Shown here: positions 8,693-19,506 of the stretch, one piece after another
Layout of the letters: each line of letters begins with the position of its first letter
Numbering within the stretch: the stretch's first letter is position 1
Assembly: GCA_029261555.1 (NCBI GenBank)
Contig: JAJDBB010000084.1
Location: 1-52,003 of the forward strand
DNA from: Nitrospinaceae bacterium
GTDB taxonomy: Bacteria > Nitrospinota > Nitrospinia > Nitrospinales > JACRGP01
DNA length: 52,003 bases
Reading direction: 5' to 3'
Made by a program: the position numbers and the translations under genes
The notes under the pieces: model-generated
Database searches by the model: none
Seen by the model: the letters and a program-made list of their open reading frames with translations, nothing else
Told to the model about the DNA's origin: nothing

Positions 8693-9235
8693 CTATTTCC
8701 TGAGGGGCAGGCCCATATGTTTTAACAAGCAACGCCCGGCCTCGTCGGTCTCGGCGCTGGTGCACAGGGTGATGTTCATGCCCATGATTTTTTCTATCTT
8801 ATCGTAATTGATTTCCGGAAAAATCAATTGCTCCTTGAGTCCGATCGTGTAATTGCCTCGACCGTCGAAAGCCCGCGGAGGAAGCCCTTTAAAATCGCGA
8901 ACCCGCGGCAGGGAAAAGTTGACCAGGCGCAGAAAAAAATCATACATCCGGTCGCCGTGCAAGGTCGTCATCACTCCCACGGGCACCCCCTCGCGCAACT
9001 TAAAATTCGAGATGGCTTTCTTCGCCTTGGTGACGACCGGTTTTTGTCCAGAGATAGCTCTCATCTCCTCGACGCTGGCCTCCAAAAGCTTAGGGTTGTT
9101 TTGCGCGTCGCCAATGCCGATGTTGAGGACCACTTTGGTCAACTTGGGCGCTTGCATAGGGTTTTTCAGCCCCAAATCCTTCATGATAAGGGGTTTAAGC
9201 TTTTCGTTGTATTCAGTTTTAAGCAATGCTGTCAT
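8693..9235 (-). CDS. rplE: 50S ribosomal protein L5
   Basis: 5S rRNA-binding protein uL5, 180 residues, linking the central protuberance to P-site tRNA. Family segments include KVVLNIGIGDAQNNPK, GVMTTLHGDRMYDFF and GRGNYTIGLKEQLIFPEI. It lies between rplX and rpsN. Confidence 0.98.
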   Translation of the reverse strand: MTALLKTEYNEKLKPLIMKDLGLKNPMQAPKLTKVVLNIGIGDAQNNPKLLEASVEEMRAISGQKPVVTKAKKAISNFKLREGVPVGVMTTLHGDRMYDFFLRLVNFSLPRVRDFKGLPPRAFDGRGNYTIGLKEQLIFPEINYDKIEKIMGMNITLCTSAETDEAGRCLLKHMGLPLRK

Positions 9236-9253
9236 GATATTCCGTTAATGCGT

Positions 9254-9583
9254 TCAGGTTTTGTCGATGATCTCGCCGGTCTTAACGCTGATCCGCACAC
9301 GTTGGCCGTCTTCGAGTTTTTTCCATTTGACGCGTACGCCCTTGCCCAGCTTGTCGTCCACGGGAAGCACATTGGAGATATGAATAGAGCCTTCCCGCTC
9401 AACAATACCGCCCTGCTGGTTGCTCTGGCTGGGCTTGGTGTGCCGCTTGAACATGTTCAACTTCTCCACCGTCACCCGGTTGGTCTCCTTGAAAATAGCC
9501 AGCACTTTGCCCTTCTTGCCTTTTTCTTTTCCGGAGAGGACCTGGACGATGTCGTCTTTCTTAATATGCAGTTTCTTTCCCAT
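9254..9583 (-). CDS. rplX: 50S ribosomal protein L24
   Basis: Assembly-initiating protein uL24, 109 residues. The KOW motif ([18 protein letters not shown]) is near the N-terminus, followed by [20 protein letters not shown]. Three nucleotides separate it from rplN. Confidence 0.98.
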   Translation of the reverse strand: MGKKLHIKKDDIVQVLSGKEKGKKGKVLAIFKETNRVTVEKLNMFKRHTKPSQSNQQGGIVEREGSIHISNVLPVDDKLGKGVRVKWKKLEDGQRVRISVKTGEIIDKT

Positions 9584-9586
9584 ACG

Positions 9587-9955
9587 TCAAAGCACCTCCG
9601 GAGCCAGGGACAAGATTTTCATGAACTTTTTAGCGCGCAACTCGCGGGCCACGGGTCCGAATATACGGGTGCCCACAGGCTCTTTGGCGTCGTTGATCAA
9701 TACGGCGGCGTTGGAATCAAATTTGATATAGGTTCCGTCGGCCCGCTTCACTTCTTTTCGGGTGCGTACGACGACGGCTTTTTTCACTTCGCCTTTTTTA
9801 ATGGCGGTGTTCGGCTCGGCCTCGCGCACGGAGACGACAATGAGATCGCCCACCCTGGCGTAACGCCTGCGACTGCCCCCCAGAACTTTTATGCATTGAA
9901 CCCGCTTGGCGCCGGAGTTATCCGCAACTTCCATCGTCGTTCTTAACTGGATCAT
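9587..9955 (-). CDS. rplN: 50S ribosomal protein L14
   Basis: Protein uL14, 122 residues, at the subunit interface. Starts [20 protein letters not shown] and ends [20 protein letters not shown], both textbook L14. It lies 9 nt after rpsQ. Confidence 0.99.
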   Translation of the reverse strand: MIQLRTTMEVADNSGAKRVQCIKVLGGSRRRYARVGDLIVVSVREAEPNTAIKKGEVKKAVVVRTRKEVKRADGTYIKFDSNAAVLINDAKEPVGTRIFGPVARELRAKKFMKILSLAPEVL

Positions 9956-9964
9956 TTGTTTTCC

Positions 9965-10246
9965 CTATGCGCTTTCTGACGCCGTACCGGCGGCTTTGGT
10001 TATGATTTCCCGCAGACGCCAGCGCTTGTCCTTGCTGAGGGGCCGCGTCTCGCAAATGGAGATAAAATCCCCCGTCCGGCATTCGTTTTTCTCGTCGTGC
10101 ACTTTGTATCTACGGCTCCGACGCACGACTTTTTTGAATTTGGGGTGCTTGTATTTGCGCTCGACGCGGACGACGACAGTCTTGTTCATTTTGTCGCTGA
10201 CCACGTCGCCAGTCATCACTTTTTTAATTCCGCTTTGAGACTCCAA
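9965..10246 (-). CDS. rpsQ: 30S ribosomal protein S17
   Basis: 16S rRNA-binding OB-fold protein uS17, 93 residues. The core reads [20 protein letters not shown] and [21 protein letters not shown]. The start is TTG at 10246, with AAGG 8 nt upstream. An internal ATG would remove the beginning of the first conserved strand, so TTG is preferred. Confidence 0.96.
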   Translation of the reverse strand: MESQSGIKKVMTGDVVSDKMNKTVVVRVERKYKHPKFKKVVRRSRRYKVHDEKNECRTGDFISICETRPLSKDKRWRLREIITKAAGTASESA

Positions 10247-10264
10247 GTCAATGGCCTTTGGTTT

Positions 10265-10495
10265 TTAGGTTGTTTTATTGTCCGCGTCCGGGGCCGCCGT
10301 TTCGCCCTTGGCCGCCAGCTCGCTCTGTATAGTCCTTAATCGCGCGATGTCGCGGCGCAGAATCCTTATCCGCCCGGGGTTTTCGCTTTTTCCCGTGGCT
10401 ATCTGAAACTTCAGGTTAAACATTTCCTCCTGAAAGTCCTTAATCTTTTCATCGCGTTCCGTGTCGGAAAGCTCTCTGATTTCTTGCGGTTTCAT
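10265..10495 (-). CDS. rpmC: 50S ribosomal protein L29
   Basis: Protein uL29 at the peptide exit, a docking site for trigger factor and SRP in other bacteria. The 76 residues start MKPQEIRELSDTERDEKIKD; the conserved FNLKFQIATGKSENPGRIR follows. The acidic/alanine C-terminus is about 10 residues longer than in short homologues. Confidence 0.97.
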   Translation of the reverse strand: MKPQEIRELSDTERDEKIKDFQEEMFNLKFQIATGKSENPGRIRILRRDIARLRTIQSELAAKGETAAPDADNKTT

Positions 10496-10515
10496 TTCGA
10501 CGTTTTCGTTCCGAG

Positions 10516-10935
10516 TTAAATGTTGGCGCCTTCTTTGACCACCAGCCGCGTGCCGAGGGGCAGTTTGTGCGCGGCGAGCCTGAACGCTTCCTTGGCGACG
10601 GGCAAGGCCACCCCTTCCATTTCATACAATATCCGACCGGGCTTGATCACCGCCACCCAGTATTCCGGACTACCTTTACCCTTGCCCATGCGGGTTTCGG
10701 CGGGTTTCTTGGTGATCGGCTTATCGGGGAAAATTCTCAGCCAGATTTTACCGCCGCGCTTGACGTGCCTGGTCATGGCGATTCGGGCGGCCTCGATCTG
10801 GCGGTTGGTGATCCACCCTCTGCCCGTAGCCTGCAAACCGACGGTGCCGAAGCTCAACTCGCCGCCCCGATAGGCGGTTCCTCGTCTCTTGCCTTTTTGG
10901 CGCTTCCGGTATTTGGTTCTTTTGGGCATCAACAT
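10516..10935 (-). CDS. rplP: 50S ribosomal protein L16
   Basis: Protein uL16, 139 residues, near the A-site tRNA elbow. Starts [19 protein letters not shown] and contains [20 protein letters not shown] and [14 protein letters not shown]-type segments (here [14 protein letters not shown]). It lies 81 nt after rpsC. Confidence 0.98.
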   Translation of the reverse strand: MLMPKRTKYRKRQKGKRRGTAYRGGELSFGTVGLQATGRGWITNRQIEAARIAMTRHVKRGGKIWLRIFPDKPITKKPAETRMGKGKGSPEYWVAVIKPGRILYEMEGVALPVAKEAFRLAAHKLPLGTRLVVKEGANI

Positions 10936-11016
10936 AATCTTATCTCTCCATTCAAGAGGGGCTCAACCGCCTCCTGGACTTTCATATTCAGTTCAATGTT
11001 CCCCGACGCTTAGCGA

Positions 11017-11712
11017 TCAGCTCGTTCTACCCTTTTTCTTGGGTCCGGAATTCCTGTTGCGTCCGGGAATTGCCGCCTCCATGCCGGAAAGGATTTCTCC
11101 CTTGTAAACCCAGACCTTGATTCCGATGATACCGTAAGTCGTATTGCCTTCGGCGGTGCCGTAATCGATATCAGCGCGCAGGGTGTGAAGCGGGACGCGG
11201 CCTTCGCGGTACCATTCGCTCCGGGCGATTTCAGCTCCGCCCAACCTTCCGGAACAGCGCACCTTGATTCCCTTAGCGCCAAAGCGCAGGGCGGAGACCA
11301 CGGACTTCTTCATGGCCCGGCGAAACGACACGCGCTTCTCCAATTGCAGGGCGATGTTTTGCGCGATCAGAGCAGAATCAAGTTCCGCCCGGCGGACCTC
11401 TTTGATGTTCAGGTTGACTTGCTTGCCGGCGATAATCTTCTGCAATTCCTCTTTCAACCGATCCACTTCCAGTCCCTTTTTGCCGATGATGATTCCCGGC
11501 CGGGAGGTGTGAATATTAATGCGAACCCGGTTGGCGGAGCGTTCGATTTCCACCTTGGAAATTCCAGCGTGCGCAAGGTTCTTAAAGAGGTACTTGCGGA
11601 TCTGGATATCTTCCAACAAATTGTCGGCGTATCCTTTTTTGGTGATCCAGTTAGCGTTCCAGGTTTTATTGATTCCCAACCGGAACCCGTAAGGATGTAC
11701 TTTCTGACCCAC
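11017..11712 (-). CDS. rpsC: 30S ribosomal protein S3
   Basis: Protein uS3 at the mRNA entry channel, 231 residues. It begins [18 protein letters not shown], contains the KH-domain loop GIIIGKKG, and has the C-terminal domain [21 protein letters not shown]. The start codon is GTG. It lies 12 nt after rplV. Confidence 0.98.
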   Translation of the reverse strand: MGQKVHPYGFRLGINKTWNANWITKKGYADNLLEDIQIRKYLFKNLAHAGISKVEIERSANRVRINIHTSRPGIIIGKKGLEVDRLKEELQKIIAGKQVNLNIKEVRRAELDSALIAQNIALQLEKRVSFRRAMKKSVVSALRFGAKGIKVRCSGRLGGAEIARSEWYREGRVPLHTLRADIDYGTAEGNTTYGIIGIKVWVYKGEILSGMEAAIPGRNRNSGPKKKGRTS

Positions 11713-11724
11713 GGAGCCTCCCTG

Positions 11725-12054
11725 TTATTTTTCCGCCAATTCGATGAAAATATGACTGGAGCGTTTCAAAATCGTGGTGGCCATTCCGCGCGCGCGCGGC
11801 ATCTGCCGTTTCCACGTGACCCCTTTGTCGACCCGGACGCTCTTGACGTACAGATCGTCCACGTCCATGACGTTATGATTCTCCTCGGCGTTGGCCACAG
11901 CGGATTTCAAGAGCTTTTGAAAAGTCCGGGCCGCCTTTTTCCGGGTGAACGTCAGAACGTTCATGGCGTCGTTCACGTTGCGCCCGCGAATCAGATCGGC
12001 GACGAGCCGGGCTTTTTGCGGAGTGGAACGCGTGTGTCTCAATAGGGCTTTCAC
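11725..12054 (-). CDS. rplV: 50S ribosomal protein L22
   Basis: Protein uL22 lining the exit tunnel, 109 residues. Starts MKALLRHTRSTPQKARLVAD; the beta-hairpin that reaches the tunnel constriction is near the C-terminus (KRQMPRARGMATTILKRSSH). The start is GTG. It lies between rpsS and rpsC. Confidence 0.98.
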   Translation of the reverse strand: MKALLRHTRSTPQKARLVADLIRGRNVNDAMNVLTFTRKKAARTFQKLLKSAVANAEENHNVMDVDDLYVKSVRVDKGVTWKRQMPRARGMATTILKRSSHIFIELAEK

Positions 12055-12081
12055 TGTTCTGCCTTTCTCATTATTCCGTTA

Positions 12082-12369
12082 TCAACCTTTGGGCGGCGGC
12101 GCCTTTTTTGTCTTGCCGGTATGGCCCCTGAAGGTCCGAGTAGGAGAAAATTCCCCCAGTTTATGACCCACCATGTTTTCCGTGACGAACACGGGAATAA
12201 ATTTTTTCCCATTGTGCACGGCGAAGGTATGACCGACAAAATCCGGAGTCACCGTCGACCGACGGGACCAGGTTTTGATGATCTTCTTATCGTTCCGCCG
12301 GTTCATGTCCTCGACCTTGTCGGCCAAGGGTTCGTCCACAAAGGGTCCTTTTTTAAGCGACCGTGCCAT
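12082..12369 (-). CDS. rpsS: 30S ribosomal protein S19
   Basis: Head protein uS19, 95 residues. Starts [20 protein letters not shown] and includes [20 protein letters not shown] and [16 protein letters not shown]. It sits 12 nt after rplB. Confidence 0.99.
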   Translation of the reverse strand: MARSLKKGPFVDEPLADKVEDMNRRNDKKIIKTWSRRSTVTPDFVGHTFAVHNGKKFIPVFVTENMVGHKLGEFSPTRTFRGHTGKTKKAPPPKG

Positions 12370-12381
12370 AGTTTCCTCTGG

Positions 12382-13209
12382 TTACTTCTTGCGTTTGCGT
12401 AAAATATACTTACTGGAAAGCTTCCGCTTGTTCCGCGTTTTAAACCCCTTCGCCGGTACTCCCCAGGGACTACACGGATGTCTTCCGCCCGAGGAACGGC
12501 CTTCTCCGCCGCCCATGGGATGGTCCACGGGGTTCATCGCCACCGCGCGTACGCGGGGCCTCACTCCCATCCAGCGTTTTCTGCCGGCTTTACCTATGGT
12601 AATGTTTTCATGCTCGGAGTTGCCCACGGTCCCCACCGTCGCCCGACAGTTTACGTCGATCAGGCGAACTTCTCCCGAGGTCAGCTTCAGGTTGGCCATC
12701 TTGCCTTCCTTTGCCATCAGCCGGGCGAACGTCCCCGCGCAACGGGCCAGTTGGCCGCCCTTTCCGGGACGCATCTCGATATTATGAATCAACGTTCCTT
12801 CGGGGATCGACTTCAAGGGAAGGCAGTTGCCTTTGCGAACTTCCGCGCCTTCTCCGGACATAACCTTGTCGCCGTCCGTCAATCCATTGGGAGCCAGGAT
12901 GTAACGCTTCTCCCCATCGCTGTATATCAACAAAGCGATATTGGCGGAGCGGTTAGGATCGTACTCTATCCCGGCTACCCGGGCCTCAATCCCATCCTTG
13001 TTTCTCTTAAAATCAATAATCCTGTACAGCTTACGATGTCCCCCGCCGCGGCGCTTGGCGGTGATCCGCCCGTTGTTGTTGCGCCCGCCCTTGCGGGAAA
13101 TGGAAACCAGCAAACTTTTCTCCGGGGTTTTCTTGGTCAGTTCCTCAAACCCTGAAATGGTCTGAAACCGAACGCCCGCGGATCTTGGATTTAGTCTTCT
13201 AACGGCCAT
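12382..13209 (-). CDS. rplB: 50S ribosomal protein L2
   Basis: Protein uL2, 275 residues, needed for peptidyl-transferase centre assembly and subunit association. Contains [20 protein letters not shown] and the C-terminal signature region [18 protein letters not shown]. The family often has HPHGGG at this spot; here the second His is Met, a variant I recall from other phyla. It lies 5 nt after rplW. Confidence 0.98.
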   Translation of the reverse strand: MAVRRLNPRSAGVRFQTISGFEELTKKTPEKSLLVSISRKGGRNNNGRITAKRRGGGHRKLYRIIDFKRNKDGIEARVAGIEYDPNRSANIALLIYSDGEKRYILAPNGLTDGDKVMSGEGAEVRKGNCLPLKSIPEGTLIHNIEMRPGKGGQLARCAGTFARLMAKEGKMANLKLTSGEVRLIDVNCRATVGTVGNSEHENITIGKAGRKRWMGVRPRVRAVAMNPVDHPMGGGEGRSSGGRHPCSPWGVPAKGFKTRNKRKLSSKYILRKRKK

Positions 13210-13214
13210 GATTA

Positions 13215-13505
13215 TTACGCGCCTTCAAAAATGTCAATTTTGTCGCCCTCTTTCAATTGCACTACCGCTTTCTTCCAGCCTTTGGTAATGCCGACAGCTT
13301 TACCAAACCGCTTGCTCCGGCCTTTGACGTTGAGGGTGTTAACGTCCACCACGGAGACTTCAAATATTTTTTCCACCGCTTCCTTAATCTGGATCTTGTT
13401 GGCTCTTTTATCCACCTGAAAGGTGACGCGGTTGTTTCCCTGCAACAAATCGTTGCTTTTTTCGGTGAGCAGGGGTTTGACCAGTATTCGATGGAGTTCG
13501 TTCAT
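13215..13505 (-). CDS. rplW: 50S ribosomal protein L23
   Basis: Exit-tunnel docking protein uL23, 96 residues. Conserved segments are [35 protein letters not shown] and [19 protein letters not shown]. The ATG overlaps the rplD stop by 4 nt. Confidence 0.98.
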   Translation of the reverse strand: MNELHRILVKPLLTEKSNDLLQGNNRVTFQVDKRANKIQIKEAVEKIFEVSVVDVNTLNVKGRSKRFGKAVGITKGWKKAVVQLKEGDKIDIFEGA

Positions 13506-14131
13506 TTGCCCAGTCGCTCCTCAATCATTTTTACGGCTTCCGGCGTGCAAATCAGCGAACCGTGATTAAGAATATCGTACACGTTCAGCCCGTCCACCAG
13601 CAACACGTCGACGTTGGGTATATTGCGTACCGCCAACTCTAGGTTCGGATTCTTTTCAGCGATCACAAACAGGGTTTTCTCGGTCAGCCCCAGCGTTTTC
13701 AACAACTGCACGGCTTCTTTCGTTTTGGGTTGATCCAAGGCTATTTTATCGACCACGTGAAAAGCGTTTTGCTGAACCCGCTCGGTCAATACGGACCGCA
13801 AGGCGAGCCGCTTGTTTTTCTTGGACAGCTTGATCCCGAAATCTCGCGGGGTCGGACCAAAAGTAGTCAAACCGCCGCGCCAGAGAGCAGACCGCGTCGA
13901 ACCCGCTCGAGCGCGACCCGTACCCTTTTGCTTCCAGGGCTTTTTTCCGCTTCCGCTCAACTCACCATAGGAGCTTTTAGTGGAGGCGGTGCCGGATCGG
14001 CGCCGGGCCAGTTGCATGACCGCATAATGATGGACCAGGTGTTCGTGGATTTTCGACTCGAACACTTTTGGGCTGGCCTGAACGGTCCCAACCTTATTGT
14101 TATTAACGTCTACCAGATTCAATTCGGGCAT
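13502..14131 (-). CDS. rplD: 50S ribosomal protein L4
   Basis: Protein uL4, 209 residues, with an extended loop reaching the exit tunnel (SGSGKKPWKQKGTGRARAGS). L4 is the autogenous regulator of the S10 operon in E. coli, but no S10-type leader is possible here because rpsJ abuts tuf. One nucleotide separates it from rplC. Confidence 0.98.
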   Translation of the reverse strand: MPELNLVDVNNNKVGTVQASPKVFESKIHEHLVHHYAVMQLARRRSGTASTKSSYGELSGSGKKPWKQKGTGRARAGSTRSALWRGGLTTFGPTPRDFGIKLSKKNKRLALRSVLTERVQQNAFHVVDKIALDQPKTKEAVQLLKTLGLTEKTLFVIAEKNPNLELAVRNIPNVDVLLVDGLNVYDILNHGSLICTPEAVKMIEERLGK

Positions 14132-14132
14132 T

Positions 14133-14768
14133 TTATTCCTTGGCCTTGCGGGTCTGAGTCACACGAACCATTCCGCCCGCAGCGCCAGGCACAGCGCCTC
14201 TGATGAGCAAAACGTTTTTGTCCGTATCGACCTGGACCACTTGTAAATTTTTAACTTGAATGCGATCGCCGCCCATTCGGCCCGCCATCTTTTTACCTTT
14301 GAATACGCGCCCCGGATAGGTGTGCATACCGATAGAACCGCCGCCGCGAAAGGATTCGTGCGTTCCGTGGCCGGCGTCTTTTCCGGCAAAATTGTGACGC
14401 TTCATGACGCCCGCAAAGCCCTTACCCTTAGACGTCCCAACTACAGACACAAGGTCGCCGGCGCTGAACATACCCGTATCTAACGGCTTGCCGAGTCGAT
14501 CCTCTTCCGCAGTTTCGTCGCGAAACTCGGTCAACTGACGAGCGGGTTTGAGCTTGTGCTTGTCGTAAAACCCTTGCAGAGGCTTGTTGGTGTGCTTGGG
14601 CTTTCTTTCGCCGCAGGCAATCAACACAGCATTGTAACCGTCCTTTTCCTTAGTTTTTTGCAACACGGGAATACAGGACTCCATAGCGACCACGGTCACG
14701 GGAACGCAATCCCCTTTTTCGGAGAAAATCTGCGTCATTCCAACTTTTTTACCCAACAGAGTGTTCAT
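14133..14768 (-). CDS. rplC: 50S ribosomal protein L3
   Basis: Protein uL3, 211 residues, reaching the peptidyl-transferase centre. Shows MNTLLGKKVGMTQIFSEKG and, in the central extension, GRVFKGKKMAGRMGGDRIQV. It lies 38 nt after rpsJ. Confidence 0.98.
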   Translation of the reverse strand: MNTLLGKKVGMTQIFSEKGDCVPVTVVAMESCIPVLQKTKEKDGYNAVLIACGERKPKHTNKPLQGFYDKHKLKPARQLTEFRDETAEEDRLGKPLDTGMFSAGDLVSVVGTSKGKGFAGVMKRHNFAGKDAGHGTHESFRGGGSIGMHTYPGRVFKGKKMAGRMGGDRIQVKNLQVVQVDTDKNVLLIRGAVPGAAGGMVRVTQTRKAKE

Positions 14769-14806
14769 AGTTCTTTCTATCTAAATATCCAAACGCCGGA
14801 AGCGTT

Positions 14807-15121
14807 TTATAGTTTGATTTCTATATCCACGCCGCCGGAAAGATCCAGCTTCATGAGTGCGTCGACCGTTTGCGGAGTCGGCTCAAGAATCTCCATGATC
14901 CTCTTATGAGTCCGAATCTCAAACTGTTCCCTCGACTTCTTGTCGACATGCGGCGACCGTAATACCGTCCAGCGGTTCTTAACCGTCGGCAAGGGAATGG
15001 GTCCCACTACCCGCGCGCCGGTCCGCTTGGTCGTCTCCACGATCTCGCCGACAGACCAGTCCAGGAGCTTGTGATCGTAGGCTTTAAGCTTGATCTTGAT
15101 TTTTTGGCTTTGTTCGGCCAT
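14807..15121 (-). CDS. rpsJ: 30S ribosomal protein S10
   Basis: Protein uS10 (NusE), 104 residues, a ribosomal protein and antitermination partner of NusB and NusG. Core segments include [20 protein letters not shown] and [21 protein letters not shown] longer in-frame opening extends upstream inside tuf, but the correct start is the ATG at 15121. That start overlaps the tuf stop by one base (TAATG) and matches the family N-terminus. This fuses the S10 cluster directly onto the str cluster. Confidence 0.97.
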   Translation of the reverse strand: MAEQSQKIKIKLKAYDHKLLDWSVGEIVETTKRTGARVVGPIPLPTVKNRWTVLRSPHVDKKSREQFEIRTHKRIMEILEPTPQTVDALMKLDLSGGVDIEIKL

Positions 15122-16311
15122 TATTCGATGACCTCTCCCACGACTCCGGCGCCCACGGTGCGGCCGCCTTCGCGAATCGCAAATCGCAATTCCTTGTCCA
15201 TGGCCACAGGGGTGATCAGTTCGATCGTCATGTCCACATTGTCTCCGGGCATTACCATCTCGACGCCTTCTTTCAGCGTACAAATGCCGGTTACGTCCGT
15301 GGTCCGGAAATAGAACTGAGGACGATAGCCGTTAAAAAACGGGGTGTGCCGACCGCCTTCTTCTTTTTTCAATACGTAGACCTGAGCCTTGAACTTGGTA
15401 TGCGGGGTGATGGTTCCCGGCTTGGCCAACACCTGACCGCGCTCGATCTCGTCGCGCTTGGTGCCGCGGAGCAAGGCTCCGATATTGTCGCCCGCCTGCC
15501 CGTCGTCCAGCAATTTACGGAACATCTCAACGCCGGTGATCGTTGTTTTGGTGGTGGGCCGAAACCCGACAATCTCCACCTCGTCGCCAACGTGAATAAC
15601 GCCGCTGTCAATTCTGCCGGTGGCTACCGTTCCTCGCCCGGAGATACTGAAGATATCCTCGATAGGCATCAGGAAAGGCTTGTCCACGGCGCGCTCGGGG
15701 ATAGGAACGTAGTCGTCCAAAGCGTTCATCAAATCCCAGATGCATTTGGTTTTCGCCTCGTCTTCCGGGTTTTCCAGAGCCTGCAGAGCGCTTCCGCGAA
15801 TAACTGGAATGTCGTCGCCGGGGAATTTATACTCGGTCAACAACTCGCGCACTTCCAACTCAACCAGATCGAGAAGCTCCTCGTCGTCCACCATGTCCAC
15901 CTTGTTAAGGAAAACGACGATCCTGGGAACGCCGACCTGGCGCGCCAAAAGAATGTGCTCGCGGGTTTGCGGCATGGGACCGTCGGCAGCGTTCAGAACC
16001 AGCACGGCTCCGTCCATTTGAGCGGCGCCGGTGATCATGTTTTTAACGTAATCGGCGTGACCAGGGCAGTCGACGTGCGCATAATGACGCGTTTCCGTCT
16101 GGTATTCAACATGGGCGATAGCGATGGTGATACCGCGCTCCCGCTCCTCAGGCGCCTTGTCAATATTGTCGAAGGGAACGTAATCGGCGAGACCCTTTTT
16201 GGACAAAACTTCCGTGATTGCCGCAGTGAGGGTGGTTTTCCCATGATCCACGTGCCCGATAGTTCCAACATTCAAATGCGGTTTATCGCGAACGAATTTT
16301 TCTTTTGCCAT
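15121..16311 (-). CDS. tuf: Elongation factor Tu
   Basis: GTPase that delivers aminoacyl-tRNA. The 396 residues have G1 GHVDHGKT (19-26), the switch [11 protein letters not shown], and NKVD for guanine recognition, then the two beta-barrel domains ending [15 protein letters not shown]. It is the only tuf copy in the window. The classical second copy upstream of secE is absent; rpmG occupies that place. Confidence 0.99.
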   Translation of the reverse strand: MAKEKFVRDKPHLNVGTIGHVDHGKTTLTAAITEVLSKKGLADYVPFDNIDKAPEERERGITIAIAHVEYQTETRHYAHVDCPGHADYVKNMITGAAQMDGAVLVLNAADGPMPQTREHILLARQVGVPRIVVFLNKVDMVDDEELLDLVELEVRELLTEYKFPGDDIPVIRGSALQALENPEDEAKTKCIWDLMNALDDYVPIPERAVDKPFLMPIEDIFSISGRGTVATGRIDSGVIHVGDEVEIVGFRPTTKTTITGVEMFRKLLDDGQAGDNIGALLRGTKRDEIERGQVLAKPGTITPHTKFKAQVYVLKKEEGGRHTPFFNGYRPQFYFRTTDVTGICTLKEGVEMVMPGDNVDMTIELITPVAMDKELRFAIREGGRTVGAGVVGEVIE

Positions 16312-16363
16312 TTGGCTGACTCCAAAAACGATTATTGTTAATAATTTTTCCCCGCTATCAAAC

Positions 16364-18463
16364 TTAGTTGCCGGTCGCCACGGCCTCTTTCGGGGTTCCT
16401 TTAACTTTAGCGATGATCTCTTCCGAAATCATGGTTGGTACAACGTCGTATTTTGCAAACTCCATCGAGTAATTGGCCCGACCTTGCGTCATGGACCGCA
16501 AACTAGTGGAATACCCAAACATATTAGCCAAAGGCGCCTCGGCCTTGATGACCTTCGCTCCCGCGCGATCGGCCAATTCTTTTATCTTGCCGCGCTTCCC
16601 GTTGAGATTACCGATCACGTCGCCCATAAACTCTTCAGGCGTCACCACCTCAATATCCATCACAGGCTCGAGAAGAACCGGCTTGGCTCTTCTACAGGCC
16701 GCCTGAAACGCCATGGAGGCGCATATTTTGAACGCCATTTCCGACGAATCGACGTCGTGATATGATCCATCGAGCAGGGTCACGCCGACGTCCACCACGG
16801 AATAGCCGCACAACACGCCGCGGTTCATCCCCTCGTCAATACCTTTTTGAACGGCGGGAATGAACTCTTTAGGGATAGAGCCGCCGACAATTTTATTTAC
16901 AAACTCATATCCGGCGCCCGCTTCGCGCGGCTCGACCAGAAGCGTCACATGACCATACTGGCCGCGTCCGCCGGTTTGCTTAACGTATTTATTATCTTCC
17001 TCGACAGCCTTAGTGATGGTTTCGCGATACGCCACCTGCGGCTTGGACACGTTGACGTCCAGGGAAAACTCCCGCTTCATGCGGTCCACCAAGACCTCCA
17101 GATGCAACTCGCCCATTCCGGAGATTATGGTTTGATTGGTTTCAGGATCGACTTTGACGACGAAAGTGGGATCTTCCTGCAGCAACTTACCCAGAGCCTC
17201 GGACAACTTGTCCTGCTCGGCCTTGGTTTTGGGTTCGATGGCGACGGAGATAACGGGTTCTGGGAATTGAATGGACTCCAGAAGTACCGGATCCTTTTCC
17301 TCGCAAAGCGTGTCCCCGGTGAAGGATTTTTTGAGCCCTATCGCCGCGGCGATGTCTCCCGCCGAAACGGATTTTACCTCCTCGCGTTTGTTCGAATGCA
17401 TGCGAAGCAGTCGACCCACGCGCTCGCGCTGATTTTTACTTGAATTATAGACATAAGCTCCAGCCTTCAATTGACCCGAGTAAACGCGCACGAACGCCAA
17501 CTGACCGACAAAGGGGTCGGTCATGATCTTGAACGCGAGAGCGGAGAGCGATTCTTTTTCGTCGGTTTTACGGAACACTTCCTTCTGCGAATTGGGGTTG
17601 ATCCCCTCTATCGCCGGGACGTCCAGAGGCGAAGGCAAAAATCTCACGACGGCGTCGAGCAATTGCTGAACGCCTTTGTTCTTGAAAGCCGACCCGCATA
17701 TAATCGGCGTAATCTTCAAACTCAAAGCGCCCGCGCGCACGGCCTGAGCGATCTCCTCCTGGGAAATCTCCTTGCCGTCCAGGAATTTCTCCATCAAACC
17801 TTCATCCACGTCGGAAAGAGCCTCCAGCATGGCTTCACGGTACTGATCCGCCTCGTCCTTAAACTCAGCGGGTATGTCGACTTCCTCATAGGTCTCGCCC
17901 TTGTCGTCGCCGTACACCATGGCTTTCATGGAGATAAGGTCGATGATGCCCGTGAAATCGGCTTCGGCGCCCAGAGGCAACTGAATAGGAACGGGGTTGG
18001 CGTTGAGCCGCTCTCTCATCTGCCCCACGCAATTAGCAAAGTTGGCCCCCGCGCGGTCCATCTTATTGACGAACCCGATCCGAGGAACACTGTATTTAGT
18101 AGCCTGCCGCCAAACGGTTTCCGACTGCGGCTCCACCCCGCCCACGGCGCAGAACACGCCGACAGCGCCGTCCAACACTCTCAGGGATCGCTCAACCTCG
18201 GCGGTAAAATCCACATGCCCCGGGGTGTCGATGATGTTGATCTGATGATCCAGCCAGAAACAGGTCGTCGCAGCGGAGGTGATAGTGATGCCCCGCTCTT
18301 GCTCCTGCTCCATCCAGTCCATGGTGGCGGTGCCATCGTGCACTTCGCCCAGCTTGTGGCTTTTGCCGGTGTAATACAAAACCCGTTCGGTGGTTGTGGT
18401 TTTGCCGGCGTCAATATGGGCGATGATGCCGATATTTCTTATTTTTTCGAGCGACGTATTCAT
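16364..18463 (-). CDS. fusA: Elongation factor G
   Basis: Ribosomal translocase, 699 residues. The G domain has AHIDAGKT (15-22), DTPGHVDF and NKMDRAGA, followed by domains II-V. The sequence is full length and shows no obvious switch-region change. It lies 16 nt after rpsG and 52 nt before tuf. Confidence 0.99.
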   Translation of the reverse strand: MNTSLEKIRNIGIIAHIDAGKTTTTERVLYYTGKSHKLGEVHDGTATMDWMEQEQERGITITSAATTCFWLDHQINIIDTPGHVDFTAEVERSLRVLDGAVGVFCAVGGVEPQSETVWRQATKYSVPRIGFVNKMDRAGANFANCVGQMRERLNANPVPIQLPLGAEADFTGIIDLISMKAMVYGDDKGETYEEVDIPAEFKDEADQYREAMLEALSDVDEGLMEKFLDGKEISQEEIAQAVRAGALSLKITPIICGSAFKNKGVQQLLDAVVRFLPSPLDVPAIEGINPNSQKEVFRKTDEKESLSALAFKIMTDPFVGQLAFVRVYSGQLKAGAYVYNSSKNQRERVGRLLRMHSNKREEVKSVSAGDIAAAIGLKKSFTGDTLCEEKDPVLLESIQFPEPVISVAIEPKTKAEQDKLSEALGKLLQEDPTFVVKVDPETNQTIISGMGELHLEVLVDRMKREFSLDVNVSKPQVAYRETITKAVEEDNKYVKQTGGRGQYGHVTLLVEPREAGAGYEFVNKIVGGSIPKEFIPAVQKGIDEGMNRGVLCGYSVVDVGVTLLDGSYHDVDSSEMAFKICASMAFQAACRRAKPVLLEPVMDIEVVTPEEFMGDVIGNLNGKRGKIKELADRAGAKVIKAEAPLANMFGYSTSLRSMTQGRANYSMEFAKYDVVPTMISEEIIAKVKGTPKEAVATGN

Positions 18464-18479
18464 GAGTTAATCTTTATCC

Positions 18480-18950
18480 CTACCAACGGTAATGAGCGAA
18501 CGCCTTGTTGGCTTCGGCCATTCGATGAACGTCTTCTTTTTTCTTGACCGCGCCGCCGGAGCTGTTATAAGCGTCCATAATCTCGCCGCACAACTTTTCC
18601 ACGATCGACCGGCCCGCACGACCGCGAGCGTGGGAGATGAGCCACCGCATGGCCAGAGCCTGACGCCGACGAGGCTTCACTTCGACGGGAACCTGATAGG
18701 TGGCGCCGCCGACCCTGCGCGATCGCACCTCCAGCATGGGAGCGACATTGTCGATGGCTTTTTTAAACACCTTCAAAGGCTCTTCCTTGGTCTTTTCAGC
18801 AATAATGTCCAGCGCCTGATACAAAGCCCTCTCCGCCAGACTCTTCTTGCCTTGAAGAAAAAGGTTATTTATGAACTTGGCAACCACCAGGTCGTTGTAC
18901 TTCGGATCGGGGTTGATCGTCCGTTTTTCCGCTTCTCGTCTTCTTCCCAT
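18480..18950 (-). CDS. rpsG: 30S ribosomal protein S7
   Basis: 16S rRNA-binding head protein uS7, 156 residues. Starts [20 protein letters not shown] and ends [13 protein letters not shown], both typical. It lies 7 nt after rpsL. Confidence 0.99.
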   Translation of the reverse strand: MGRRREAEKRTINPDPKYNDLVVAKFINNLFLQGKKSLAERALYQALDIIAEKTKEEPLKVFKKAIDNVAPMLEVRSRRVGGATYQVPVEVKPRRRQALAMRWLISHARGRAGRSIVEKLCGEIMDAYNSSGGAVKKKEDVHRMAEANKAFAHYRW

Positions 18951-18957
18951 TTTTTAT

Positions 18958-19341
18958 TTATCCGTCCGTCTTTTTAGGTCGTTTGGTTCCGTACTTGGAA
19001 CGCGACTGCATTCGGTTGGCCACGCCCAGCGTGTCCAGACTTCCTCGCACGACATGGTAGCGCACGCCAGGTAAATCCTTAATCCGCCCGCCGCGTATCA
19101 TAACGATGGAATGCTCTTGAAGATTATGGCCAACGCCGGGAATGTAAGTGGTCACTTCCATCCCGTTCGTCAAACGGACGCGGGCGACTTTTCTCAAGGC
19201 CGAATTTGGTTTTTTTGGCGTGGAAGTATAAACCCGAACACACACTCCCCGTCTTTGCGGGCAAGCTTTAAGCGCAGGGCTATCGCTTTTTTTCGTCTGC
19301 TTTTTTCTTCCAAACCGAATTAACTGATTAATTGTGGGCAA
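18958..19341 (-). CDS. rpsL: 30S ribosomal protein S12
   Basis: Decoding-centre protein uS12, 127 residues with the start chosen here. A longer frame opens at 19377, but the family N-terminus (PTINQLIR) begins at a TTG at 19341 with a strong GGGAGG about 8 nt upstream, so TTG is taken as the start. Streptomycin-site residues are wild type (Lys43 in TPKKPNS and Lys88). Asp89, the usual methylthiolation site, is present. It is the first gene after the promoter at 19455-19483. Confidence 0.97.
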   Translation of the reverse strand: MPTINQLIRFGRKKQTKKSDSPALKACPQRRGVCVRVYTSTPKKPNSALRKVARVRLTNGMEVTTYIPGVGHNLQEHSIVMIRGGRIKDLPGVRYHVVRGSLDTLGVANRMQSRSKYGTKRPKKTDG

Positions 19342-19454
19342 AAATTCTACCTCCCATAAACTGGCAAACCATGACAAACCATTGTTTTTAAAAGCGGAGT
19401 AAAGCCTTTAAAGGGGGGGTAAGTCCAAGGATTTCTTAGGATTAAAAGCTGGCT

Positions 19455-19483
19455 ATTCTATACATTGTTTATTATGGAGTCAA
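19455..19483 (-). promoter_or_regulatory. Promoter of the str-S10-spc-alpha transcript
   Basis: On the minus strand, TTGACT (-35, 19478-19483), a 17-nt spacer, and TAGAAT (-10, 19455-19460). This near-consensus sigma70 promoter lies between the rpoC stop (19507) and the rpsL start (19341), giving a leader of about 105 nt. No terminator is visible between rpoC and this site, so read-through from rpoBC is also likely. Confidence 0.75.
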
Positions 19484-19506
19484 GCAGGAAAATGCTTTAT
19501 TCCAAC

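Noticed and set aside
15122-15283. N-terminal extension of rpsJ by 54 codons
   Set aside because: The extra part is a frame-shifted reading of tuf with no S10 similarity; the ATG overlapping the tuf stop fits S10 exactly.
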